Numbered from the stretch's first letter, positions 1 to 5,858 are shown. The stretch: 6,736 bases of DNA from DATGSF01 sp035302865 (GCA_035302865.1 DATGSF010000242.1:1-6736); one strand, 5' to 3'. Translations and numbers: made by a program. The notes: generated by a model from the letters alone, not told the origin.

Positions 1-169
1 TTAAAATGCAAGCAGTCTTCGAAAAAGTTGATTAATTGCTAAAATCTTTTTGTTTTTAAACTTTTTCTTTCTATTATTTCCTTCTAATTAAAAATCATTT
101 TACTTTCTTTTCTGTTTATATATAGCCTTGTTCTTGCATCTTTAAAATTTTACAAAAGAGCCATAAATT
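1..169. other. AT-rich leader region, no supported gene
   Basis: This stretch precedes the monooxygenase gene and is strongly T-rich on the plus strand. Short open frames enter from the left edge and stop at 31-33 and 40-42, so the tail of an upstream gene may end here, but too few residues are visible to claim it. The nearest thing to a Bacteroidota -7 element is TAGCCTTG at 123-130, one base off TAnnTTTG, with no TTG at the expected upstream spacing, so I do not call a promoter. The last 20 nt before the start are A-rich without a clear Shine-Dalgarno, which is usual in this phylum. Confidence 0.5.
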
Positions 170-1306
170 ATGCATAAGAAAATAGCTATAATTGGTGCAG
201 GTATTGGAGGATTAACCACTGCATTAGCATTAAGAAAGATAGGATTAAACCCTGTTGTTTATGAAAGTGCCACTGCTATTCAACCTGTAGGAGCTGGAAT
301 AATTATGGCAAATAATGCAATGCAGGTTTATCTTATTTTAGGTATACAAAAAGCAATTCAGAATCGAGGGCATAGAATAGATGAAATTCAAATTACAGAT
401 GAACATTTGAAGAAATTGTCTTTAATTAATTTAGAATGATTTGAAAAGAAATATGGAGTTTATAATTTAGCTATTCATAGAGCAGAGTTATTAAATGTCC
501 TAGCAGAAGAGTTTGGAGAGGAAAATATTAAACTTTCTAAAAGGCTATTAAAAGTTCAAAAAGAGAATAATGCTTATGTTTTGTTTTTTGATGATGGAAC
601 TGAAGAATATTGTAATATTTTAATTGGTGCAGATGGTATTCATTCAAAGGTTTGGGAGCAATTATTTAATTCTTCTCTAATTCGAGATAGTGGGCAAAGA
701 TGCTGGCGAGGAATATGTAGATTTCCTAAAAATAGTGTTTTCGACAATAAAGCTATTGAACTATGGGCAAAAGGTAGGCGTTTTGGTTTTTCTAAGATTG
801 ATAATGAAAAATGTTATTGGTTTGCTGTTATAAATAAAGCAATTTTAAATCAAGAAAAAAATATTAATAATATTTTTAAAGATTTTCATCCTGATATAAA
901 AAATATAATTTTAAATACTTTGGAAGATAATGTCATTTTTAATGAAATTATTGATTTGCAACCTATTAAAAAATGGACTGAAAATAATTCATGTTTAATT
1001 GGTGATGCAGCACATGCAACCACACCCAATTTTGGTCAAGGTGCTTGCCAAGCGGTTGAAGATGCCTATGTTTTAATGCGATTATTAGAAAAAGAAAAAA
1101 ATTATAAGCTTGCCTTTAAAAAATATGAAAGTCTTCGCATGAAAAAAGCACACTTTTTGGTAGATACAAGTTGGAAAATAGGAAAAATAGCACAAAATGA
1201 GCATCGCCTTTTTATATCATTACGCAATGCAGCTTTACCATTGATTCCTTCTTTTATAAAAAATAAGCAGTTGGAAAAAGTATTTGTTATAGCTTATGAT
1301 TTCTAA
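170..1306 (+). pseudogene. FAD-dependent monooxygenase (UbiH/PHBH-like), interrupted by in-frame TGA
   Basis: This is a class A flavoprotein monooxygenase of 378 codons, a normal length for the short bacterial members. Such enzymes use NAD(P)H and FAD to hydroxylate or epoxidise a small, often aromatic or isoprenoid, substrate in the cytoplasm; the substrate here cannot be told. Visible motifs are the N-terminal dinucleotide fold GAGIGG (residues 9-14) with ribose-binding Glu32, the FAD-contact segment AIHRAELL (101-108, Arg104), the DG motif GADG (153-156) and the C-terminal FAD motif GDAAH (278-282). TGA at 437-439 (codon 90) splits the frame. Both halves are in one frame and the sequence after the stop (FEKKYGVYNLAIHR) continues the family fold without a gap, so this is a single nonsense codon, not a frameshift. 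The usual Arg after the DG motif (DGxxSxVR) is Trp162 here. The last codons read KVFVIAYDF then TAA, a complete C-terminus. TGA is not recoded in this window, since another gene ends with it. A sequencing error is the main alternative. Confidence 0.85.
437..439 (+). other. In-frame TGA nonsense codon in the monooxygenase
   Basis: Codon 90 reads TGA between Glu89 (GAA) and Phe91 (TTT). Codons on both sides keep the same frame and the same family, so one base change explains it. CGA (Arg) or TGG (Trp) to TGA would each be a single transition; GGA would be a transversion. The remaining downstream frame has no good ATG before the DG motif, so an internal restart would lose the first FAD-binding segment. 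Confidence 0.9.
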
Positions 1307-1325
1307 TTTTTAAATTTTAAAAATT
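1305..1325 (+). terminator. Weak A/T-only hairpin at the monooxygenase stop
   Basis: AATTTTTAA at 1305-1313 and TTAAAAATT at 1317-1325 form a perfect 9-bp inverted repeat with a 3-nt loop, overlapping the TAA stop. It contains no G or C, so it would be a weak terminator or could be chance in this AT-rich DNA. No long T run follows. Confidence 0.3.
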
Positions 1326-1436
1326 ATAAAAAATAGATGCAAGGGTAGGGCATGGAATTTTTTCTCTGTATTTTATTGCTTTTATTTTAGCTTCTTAATA
1401 GTTTTTTTATAAATGAAATATAGAATAACCTTAATT

Positions 1437-1472
1437 AAAAGCTCTGACTTATTTTTTATTGCCAGAGCCTTT
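1437..1472 (-). terminator. Hairpin terminator between the convergent monooxygenase and FMN reductase genes
   Basis: Read on the minus strand, downstream of the reductase stop, AAAGGCTCTGGC and GTCAGAGCTTTT pair as a stem of about 12 bp with two G-U pairs around a 12-nt A-rich loop. The stem core is GCTCTG/CAGAGC and it is followed by TTTTAATT. It is one of the few GC-containing stems in the region. On the plus strand it also gives a 6-bp core followed by CTTT, so it may act in both directions, serving the convergent genes. Confidence 0.6.
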
Positions 1473-1497
1473 CCATTTCTAATAATATTGGATAATA

Positions 1498-1517
1498 AAA
1501 TAAAACATGTTTTATTT
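1498..1517. repeat. 20-bp perfect palindrome over the FMN reductase stop codon
   Basis: The half AAATAAAACA (1498-1507) is followed directly by its reverse complement TGTTTTATTT (1508-1517). The TAA stop of the minus-strand reductase (1512-1514) lies inside it. As RNA it could fold as an 8-bp stem with a CATG loop. It could be part of the transcription end, stacked with the hairpin at 1437-1472, or a protein-binding palindrome; the sequence alone does not decide. Confidence 0.6.
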
Positions 1518-2075
1518 ACGCATGTTTTTCATGTTAATTGCCCATTTTTTCAACTCTTTTATCATTACATCTGCAGATTTTATAATTACATCAGTCGGTT
1601 CAAAAACCCCTTCTTCATTAATTAATTTTGAAAAGAATGGTATATTTACCTGAGGAGTTATAGGCATCATACTTAAAGTTGTTACAACTTGCTTTAACAT
1701 TTGTGTAGAACGCAATCCTCCGGATACTCCTCCATAACTTACAAATCCTACAGGTTTATAAGCCCATTCATTAAACAAATAATCTAATGCATTTTTTATA
1801 GGTGCAGGATAACCATAGTTATACTCTCCCAGAACTATTATATATGCATCCGCAGAGTCAATTATATTACTCCAATTCTTGGTGTGCTCATGTTGGTAAT
1901 TTTGTAAACGCGGGTGATTAGGCTCATTCATTAGAGGCAAATTGATTTTTGCTAAATCTAAGAGCTCTATATCTAAATCTTTTTCTGAAGCATTAAGATA
2001 TTTTTCTAACCAGTGTGCAACATGTATACCTTGAGCTCCTTCTCTTGTAGTAGAGGTGATTATTTTAATATTCAT
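1512..2075 (-). CDS. NAD(P)H-dependent FMN reductase family protein
   Basis: A 187-aa flavodoxin-fold protein of the NADPH-dependent FMN reductase family, the usual length. Members bind FMN and reduce it, or quinones, azo dyes or metals, with NAD(P)H in the cytoplasm. The phosphate-binding loop is STTREGAQG (residues 8-16). The second FMN region is EYNYGYPAPIKNALDYL (84-100), followed by EW..KPVGFVSYGG.SGG (103-120), a signature of this family. Gly83 stands where most relatives have Pro (usual PEYN), a mild oddity next to the flavin. The start is the ATG at 2073-2075, in an A-rich context and just before the first beta strand (MNIKIITS), so it is well placed. The gene ends in TAA inside a 20-bp palindrome. 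No TAnnTTTG promoter was found in the gap upstream. It converges with the broken flavin monooxygenase; whether it ever supplied reduced flavin to it is unknown, and class A monooxygenases do not need a separate reductase. Confidence 0.88.
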   Translation of the reverse strand: MNIKIITSTTREGAQGIHVAHWLEKYLNASEKDLDIELLDLAKINLPLMNEPNHPRLQNYQHEHTKNWSNIIDSADAYIIVLGEYNYGYPAPIKNALDYLFNEWAYKPVGFVSYGGVSGGLRSTQMLKQVVTTLSMMPITPQVNIPFFSKLINEEGVFEPTDVIIKSADVMIKELKKWAINMKNMRK

Positions 2076-2594
2076 TATATTTTATTTTGTGTTTGTTTTT
2101 CTATTTATTTAGTATTTGAAATTTATTTGATATTTTTAGGAAAAGTTATTTGCCATTCATTTTTTTAACGTATTTGCGATTTTTCTATTACTATATATCT
2201 GTACAAATGTCGAATTTCTATTAGAATTATAGCATCTCAATAAGATTGTTTCCTTGTAATATAATGCAATTTTCCTCAATTTTAAATATGTCTTATTTTT
2301 TAATCACAAGCAAATAAATTGAAATTACTTATTATTCACTTTGATTTTTAATCTTAAATTTTTTTATCATTTAACATAATGGAAATTTAGTGCTTATCGT
2401 AATAGAAAAAGTATATTTATATTATATAATACAAGTATTCTCCTTTTTTGTTTATAAAAGTAATGGTATAAATTGATGTGATTTTGTGTGTTTTTTATAA
2501 TGTTTTATAAAATCATTTTTTAATTATTGTAAATATCAAGATAAAAAATAAATTTGTTGAAAATCTTGATAGGTAAATTTCTAAAAAAACTATA
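2076..2594. other. 519-bp AT-rich intergenic gap, no gene seen
   Basis: This gap separates two minus-strand genes and should hold the reductase promoter and the end of the membrane-protein transcript. I found no open frame with protein-like content on either strand, no tRNA-like fold and no exact TAnnTTTG element facing the reductase. It holds two inverted repeats: the 9-bp pair at 2534-2571 (listed separately), and an A/T-only 8-bp pair, TTTTATAA at 2493-2500 with TTATAAAA at 2505-2512 and a 4-nt loop. A purine-rich AAGGAG on the minus strand near 2440 leads only into a very short frame. Confidence 0.6.
2534..2571 (-). terminator. Candidate terminator hairpin after the membrane-protein gene
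   Basis: TATCAAGAT (2534-2542) and ATCTTGATA (2563-2571) form a perfect 9-bp inverted repeat around a 20-nt loop. It begins 24 nt past the TAA of the minus-strand membrane-protein gene. On the minus strand the right-hand arm is followed by only a short T run (TTTAC), and the loop is long, so termination would be weak. Confidence 0.35.
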
Positions 2595-4022
2595 TTATTT
2601 TCTTTCTAAAATAAAACAATTTTCTACTATTTGATAAGAATTATCCTTATTTAATGGAAAATAATCTTTATTCAATTGGTTTATAGACTGTATATCAAAG
2701 CTTGAAAAGAATATATCTTTTGCGTTTTCAATTTCTAACTCTTCATGTATAATTTTTAATGTAACAAGTTCTTTTTTATTTGAAATGATTGAATAAAACA
2801 TACTTTCGACAGGCAACCCCCAATCCATTATAAAATATTTTTCAGATTCCTTTTTATCCTTTATTACTACAGCTTTTGATATAGAGTTAGCTTCTATTTT
2901 ATCTACGGTTTTTGCTAATAAGCTATATCGAGTATGGAAGAAAGAGTAGGAGTTCAAAATATAGGCTAAGTTAATACAGAAAATAAACAATAATATAATG
3001 GATTTTTTATTAGCGTTTATTATCCAAAAAGCTAATGGAGTAGAAATTATTATGGCTAATGCCATCCATTCGCTTTCTATATAAAATCGTAAAGTTCTAT
3101 CAAATGCATCGGGAAATGTAAGGCAAATTAATATAAAATAAGCAATGGTGAATAGGAATAATAATAAAGAATTGTAATAGTTTCTATTAATAAGACTAAT
3201 ACAAATAGAAAAGAAAAAGATAGGAATAGCTAGCCAATGATGTGTTAATATTAATTTTCCAAAAGAATTTGCTTGCCCTGATTGGAGACTGTTTAATATG
3301 GTTTGTAAGGAAATATTTTTAACACCTTCTAATTTGACAGGATCATACCAGCCAGAATCACTTAATTTATATCTGATAAAAATTGAAATTAACAGTAAAA
3401 TGGTGATTATAAGGAATTTTTTATTTTTAAGATTATGAATTATACCATTTTGAATATGAAGATAAATCCATAAAAATAATATTGGTATAGCGACAATTAA
3501 ATGACTAGATATAGCAAAAAATAAAAAACTTAAAAGCAAAGGATAAAAGTAAAACGGTTTTTTCTGTCCTCTTTTAAATTGATAATAAGCTAAAAATAAA
3601 AACATCCAAGCTATTCCTTGATGCACTTCATTATTTGGCCAGTAAAACACATCGCTAACAAATACTCCCAGGTATAAGGCTAAAAGAATTGCAAAAACTT
3701 CTTGCTTCCACTTAAGTCCAATAATATATGCAGTGAAGAAATAAAAAAGATAGAAGCTAGCAGAATATAAAATCAATATGGACTTTAAAGAAAGTCCTAA
3801 TTTACTTCCAAAGTAAGGAAAGATTTGGGTGATAAATGCTCCATATCTATTTTCAGCTATAATTAGCTTTCCTTTATTAATAATATTAAAAACAATCCAT
3901 GCTGGATCCACAAAAAGCATACGTTCCTTATAAAATAATAAAGAGAACATCAATAGGATAAAAATAAATCCTAAGGATAGATAATATGCCCATGAAAAAT
4001 TTCTCCAATGCTTTAGCAACAT
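2595..4022 (-). CDS. Polytopic membrane protein, possibly GT-C-like; function unknown
   Basis: A 475-aa integral membrane protein that I do not recognise with certainty. The first membrane helix is about residues 12-31, followed by a loop with Asp39-Pro40 and Glu57 (AENRYGAF), then roughly nine to ten further hydrophobic segments up to about residue 365. The last 100 or so residues (from HTRYSLLAK to FILERK) are hydrophilic and look like a soluble domain. An acidic residue in the first external loop and a C-terminal soluble domain fit the layout of GT-C glycosyltransferases, which use lipid-linked sugars at the membrane, but no specific signature is present and this is inference. I chose the ATG at 4020-4022; the frame extends to a TTG at 4047-4049, but the nine extra residues are encoded by a stretch holding a hairpin and lie before the natural basic start MLLKHWR. 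The gene follows the SMR gene by 50 nt and may be cotranscribed with it. Confidence 0.75.
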   Translation of the reverse strand: MLLKHWRNFSWAYYLSLGFIFILLMFSLLFYKERMLFVDPAWIVFNIINKGKLIIAENRYGAFITQIFPYFGSKLGLSLKSILILYSASFYLFYFFTAYIIGLKWKQEVFAILLALYLGVFVSDVFYWPNNEVHQGIAWMFLFLAYYQFKRGQKKPFYFYPLLLSFLFFAISSHLIVAIPILFLWIYLHIQNGIIHNLKNKKFLIITILLLISIFIRYKLSDSGWYDPVKLEGVKNISLQTILNSLQSGQANSFGKLILTHHWLAIPIFFFSICISLINRNYYNSLLLFLFTIAYFILICLTFPDAFDRTLRFYIESEWMALAIIISTPLAFWIINANKKSIILLFIFCINLAYILNSYSFFHTRYSLLAKTVDKIEANSISKAVVIKDKKESEKYFIMDWGLPVESMFYSIISNKKELVTLKIIHEELEIENAKDIFFSSFDIQSINQLNKDYFPLNKDNSYQIVENCFILERK

Positions 4023-4037
4023 GTAGTATTTTACTAC
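4023..4037 (-). promoter_or_regulatory. Hairpin directly before the membrane-protein start codon
   Basis: GTAGTA (4023-4028) and TACTAC (4032-4037) form a perfect 6-bp stem with a 3-nt loop, abutting the ATG at 4020-4022. In the minus-strand mRNA this would occupy the place of a ribosome-binding site, so it could lower initiation or make it depend on translation arriving from the SMR gene upstream. It argues for the ATG start only if the stem is real; chance is possible at this size. Confidence 0.35.
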
Positions 4038-4072
4038 GAATGTAAGCAAAATTTAAGAAGGATAAAATAACT

Positions 4073-4399
4073 CTATGTAACAGTTTTGGAAAAGAAATTC
4101 ATTACGAACACTCCGGCAACAATTAAAACTATCCCTAAAATAGCTGGTAAGTCTAATCTTTGTTTAAAAACTAACACTGAAATAAGAGCAGTGAGTACAA
4201 TACCTACTTCGCCCCATATTGCATATGCTACTCCCATTGAAATATAGCGTAAGGATAGGGAAAGGAAATAAAAGCAAGCGATATATGCTATAATTGTAAT
4301 GCTTGTAGGTATGATTTTGGAAAAAACATCAGAAACTTTCATAAAACTGGAGCCTATAACTTCCAATATAATTGCTAATGCTAAATATACGTATTTCAT
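4073..4399 (-). CDS. Small multidrug resistance (SMR, EmrE/QacE-type) efflux protein
   Basis: A 108-aa four-helix inner-membrane protein, the standard SMR length. Family members work as antiparallel dimers and exchange protons for quaternary ammonium and other cationic compounds. The key acidic residue Glu13 sits in ILEVIGSSFMK (12-21), equal to Glu14 of EmrE. Tyr39, Tyr59 and Trp62 match EmrE Tyr40, Tyr60 and Trp63, and the helix-4 signature KQRLDLPAILG (79-89) is nearly the same as in EmrE, so this is the drug-export branch rather than SugE/Gdx. One oddity is WGEVG (62-66): Glu64 stands where EmrE has Gly65 of the GVG fulcrum in helix 3, a position normally small. A buried charge there could harm function. 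The start ATG at 4397-4399 has an A-rich leader (GTAAAAATG). A -7 element and an FNR-type operator lie just upstream, so it probably has its own activated promoter. It sits directly behind a Crp/Fnr regulator gene, now broken. Confidence 0.9.
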   Translation of the reverse strand: MKYVYLALAIILEVIGSSFMKVSDVFSKIIPTSITIIAYIACFYFLSLSLRYISMGVAYAIWGEVGIVLTALISVLVFKQRLDLPAILGIVLIVAGVFVMNFFSKTVT

Positions 4400-4418
4400 T
4401 TTTACTTTTATTTAGTTA

Positions 4419-4426
4419 CAAAGATA
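4419..4426 (-). promoter_or_regulatory. Bacteroidota-type -7 promoter element of the SMR gene
   Basis: On the minus strand TATCTTTG matches the Bacteroidota sigma-A -7 consensus TAnnTTTG exactly, 19 nt before the SMR ATG. No -33 TTG lies at the usual 19-21 nt spacing; instead an FNR-type palindrome occupies the -35 to -48 zone. This is what an activator-dependent promoter would look like. The predicted transcript start is near 4414-4415, giving a leader of about 16 nt. Confidence 0.55.
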
Positions 4427-4443
4427 AACAGTAAATAAAAATG

Positions 4444-4467
4444 AAAATTTGATATGTATCAAAATTT
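4444..4467. promoter_or_regulatory. FNR-type operator upstream of the SMR gene
   Basis: The core at 4449-4462 reads TTGAT-ATGT-ATCAA, an exact match to the FNR consensus TTGAT-N4-ATCAA. The symmetry extends to TTTGATA-TG-TATCAAA (4448-4463) and, past one mismatch, to AAA/TTT arms at 4444 and 4467. Its centre (4455.5) is about 41 nt upstream of the start site predicted from the -7 element, the class II activator position. It overlaps the final Phe codon and the TGA stop of the Crp/Fnr gene. That gene encodes a recognition helix of the FNR type, making it the natural candidate binder; any paralogue in the genome could also use the site. Confidence 0.65.
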
Positions 4468-5022
4468 GCTTCGAATGCGACTTAATGTTTCTTGACTAAT
4501 TCCTAAAAATGAAGCTATATGCCCTAAACTTACTCTTTCAATAATATAAAGCTCTTGTTCACAGAGTATACGGTAACGCTCTGGTGCATTAAGGCTATGT
4601 AAAGTATTTGTTCTTTGTTCTAATAAAATACAGAGATTTTCTGCAATTTTTCTGCCTATTAAATTGAATTCTGGATATTGTTTATATAAATTTTCCATGT
4701 CTTTTGCAGCAATAATGTACACGCTGCTGTCTTCTAAAAATTGAATGCTTTCATAAGAATGGGTTTGAGCATAAATGTTTGTAATGGATCCAATTAGCTC
4801 ATTCTCTTTAGCGAACCAAGTATTGATTTCTTTGTCATTTTTTATATAAAATGCTCTAACCAATCCTGTATGAAGTAAAGAAATGTTTGCATGCACTTAA
4901 CCATGTTTAAGTAAGAAATCTCCTTTCTTTCTATGTTCTAGTTTTACTAAAATTAAAATCTCCTTTTCTATTTCTTCTGAAATAGCACCATAAGTTTTTA
5001 ACGCTTTTATAAATGGATGCAT
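4459..5022 (-). pseudogene. Crp/Fnr-family transcription regulator, interrupted by in-frame TAA
   Basis: The full frame runs from ATG at 5020-5022 to TGA at 4459-4461, 187 codons plus stop, the normal length of flavobacterial Crp/Fnr regulators. Codon 42 (4897-4899) is TAA, in the segment FLLKHG*VHANISLLHTG, where relatives usually have Gln or Glu (GQV or GEV); CAA to TAA is a single transition. The first 41 codons (MHPFIKALKTYGAIS, then KKGDFLL) are typical of the N-terminal helix and first beta strands of the cNMP-type domain, so the gene was whole until recently. The C-terminal helix-turn-helix reads LGHIASFLGISQETLSRIR, with Glu178, Ser181 and Arg182 in the E-x-x-S-R arrangement FNR uses to read TTGAT. 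FNR-type iron-sulfur cysteines are absent from the N-terminus, so it is unlikely to sense oxygen that way. A GTG directly after the TAA could restart translation but would give a protein lacking 42 residues of the sensor domain. It lies 18 nt after the Dph6-like gene. Confidence 0.88.
4897..4899 (-). other. In-frame TAA nonsense codon in the Crp/Fnr gene
   Basis: Reading the minus strand, CAT GGT TAA GTG CAT places a stop at codon 42, with family sequence intact on both sides and no change of frame. The following GTG is the only nearby restart. Confidence 0.9.
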
Positions 5023-5040
5023 ATTGTTTATAATTTTAAC

Positions 5041-5766
5041 CTATTCGGATAAAAATCCTTTCCAATAATAAAAAGATTTAAAATTTCCATTTGCCATTTT
5101 AAACCTATGCGATATTAATTCAATTCCGACAATTTCATTTTTAATTGCATATTTAAATAGAGGTCCATCATATACAAAGCTATGAAATTCTCCATATTCT
5201 ACACAAATTTCAATGTTTTTAGGTAATAATTTGAAAAATGAATTGTCTAATGCTTTTCCTATATATTCCTTCTTGAGTTTCTCTGCCTGTGTAATAATTA
5301 TTTTGGCTTTTAAACCAGATTGTAAAAATTCTTTAACTACTTTTTCTGAAGTTTTTCCCCATAAAGGTTGTACCACTTCTATATTCATTTCATTTAGCAG
5401 TGATTCTCTATATTTTTTAACATCTTCTAGAAAAATATCGCCATATATAAAATGCGTTACTCCTAATTTTTTAAAGTATAATACTGTTTTTTTAATTGCT
5501 TCTTTATAAGAAGTGAATTCTTTTTGTAATGGGATGGTATAAAGAGGAAGTCCTATACTATTTGCTTGCTTTTTTAATAAAGAGTAGGGTATATCATGAA
5601 TACTAGATTCTTTATTATCTTTTTGTACTGTTGTCATTAGAGCTATCACTTCATAATTTTTATCTTCTAGTATTTTTTGCAAAGCTAAAGCAGAATCTTT
5701 TCCTCCACTCCAGGAAAAAACTGCTTTTTTTCTTCTGAAGTTTTGTTGATTTCTTTTTTTACACAT
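5041..5766 (-). CDS. Dph6-related PP-loop ATP pyrophosphatase (COG2102-like)
   Basis: A 241-aa cytoplasmic protein of the diphthine-ammonia ligase (Dph6) family of PP-loop ATPases, which adenylate a substrate before amide or similar bond formation. The PP-loop is SGGKDS (residues 20-25) after the first strand AVFSW. Other family blocks are YGDIFLEDVKKYRE (108-121), PLWGKT (134-139) and GEFHSFVYDGPLF (192-204). In archaea and eukaryotes Dph6 makes diphthamide on elongation factor 2; bacteria lack that target, so the bacterial substrate is unknown and the ligase name should not be taken literally. The usual CGENGEFH block reads CVEYGEFH (188-195), a small divergence. The start ATG at 5764-5766 adds about 13 basic residues (MCKKRNQQNFRRK) before the domain; there is no later ATG before the PP-loop. 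It lies 18 nt upstream of the Crp/Fnr gene and probably shares a transcript with it, and stands apart from gcvP behind a strong terminator. Confidence 0.85.
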   Translation of the reverse strand: MCKKRNQQNFRRKKAVFSWSGGKDSALALQKILEDKNYEVIALMTTVQKDNKESSIHDIPYSLLKKQANSIGLPLYTIPLQKEFTSYKEAIKKTVLYFKKLGVTHFIYGDIFLEDVKKYRESLLNEMNIEVVQPLWGKTSEKVVKEFLQSGLKAKIIITQAEKLKKEYIGKALDNSFFKLLPKNIEICVEYGEFHSFVYDGPLFKYAIKNEIVGIELISHRFKMANGNFKSFYYWKGFLSE

Positions 5767-5792
5767 GAATTTAAAGAAATAAATTTAGAAAA

Positions 5793-5804
5793 TATTGATC
5801 AATA
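5793..5804. promoter_or_regulatory. 12-bp palindrome upstream of the Dph6-like gene
   Basis: TATTGATCAATA is a perfect 12-bp palindrome 27-38 nt before the Dph6-like ATG, inside the only promoter space for the Dph6-like/Crp transcript. It resembles two FNR half-sites (TTGAT/ATCAA) overlapping without the 4-nt spacer, so it is not a proper FNR site. No exact TAnnTTTG element was found beside it. Confidence 0.3.
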
Positions 5805-5858
5805 ACAGTCTTAGAAACCGTATAAAAGCAGATAATAATAAATGCTTCAATTAAATTA

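Noticed and set aside
1..42. C-terminal tail of an upstream plus-strand gene (stops at 31-33 or 40-42)
   Set aside because: Ten to thirteen residues in two competing frames are too little to support a gene.
123..130. TAGCCTTG as the -7 promoter element of the monooxygenase
   Set aside because: One mismatch to TAnnTTTG and no TTG at the expected upstream distance; such near matches are common in AT-rich DNA.
437..439. TGA recoded as Trp (alternative genetic code) or selenocysteine
   Set aside because: The Crp/Fnr gene ends naturally with TGA at the family's usual C-terminus, TGG is the normal Trp codon throughout, a second broken gene uses TAA, and class A monooxygenases are not known selenoproteins.
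1413..1625. 70-codon plus-strand open frame across the terminator and reductase 3' end
   Set aside because: It runs through the hairpin and palindrome and antisense to the reductase, with low-complexity aromatic-rich content.
4459..4896. A stand-alone 145-aa regulator starting at GTG
   Set aside because: The in-frame sequence upstream of the TAA is clearly the missing Crp/Fnr N-terminus, so the short form is a remnant and not the native gene.
5213..5509. 98-codon plus-strand open frame inside the Dph6-like gene
   Set aside because: It is antisense to a well-supported gene and shows no family features.
5793..5804. Second FNR box upstream of the Dph6-like gene
   Set aside because: The half-sites overlap with no 4-nt spacer, so the geometry is wrong for an FNR-type dimer; kept only as a low-confidence palindrome.
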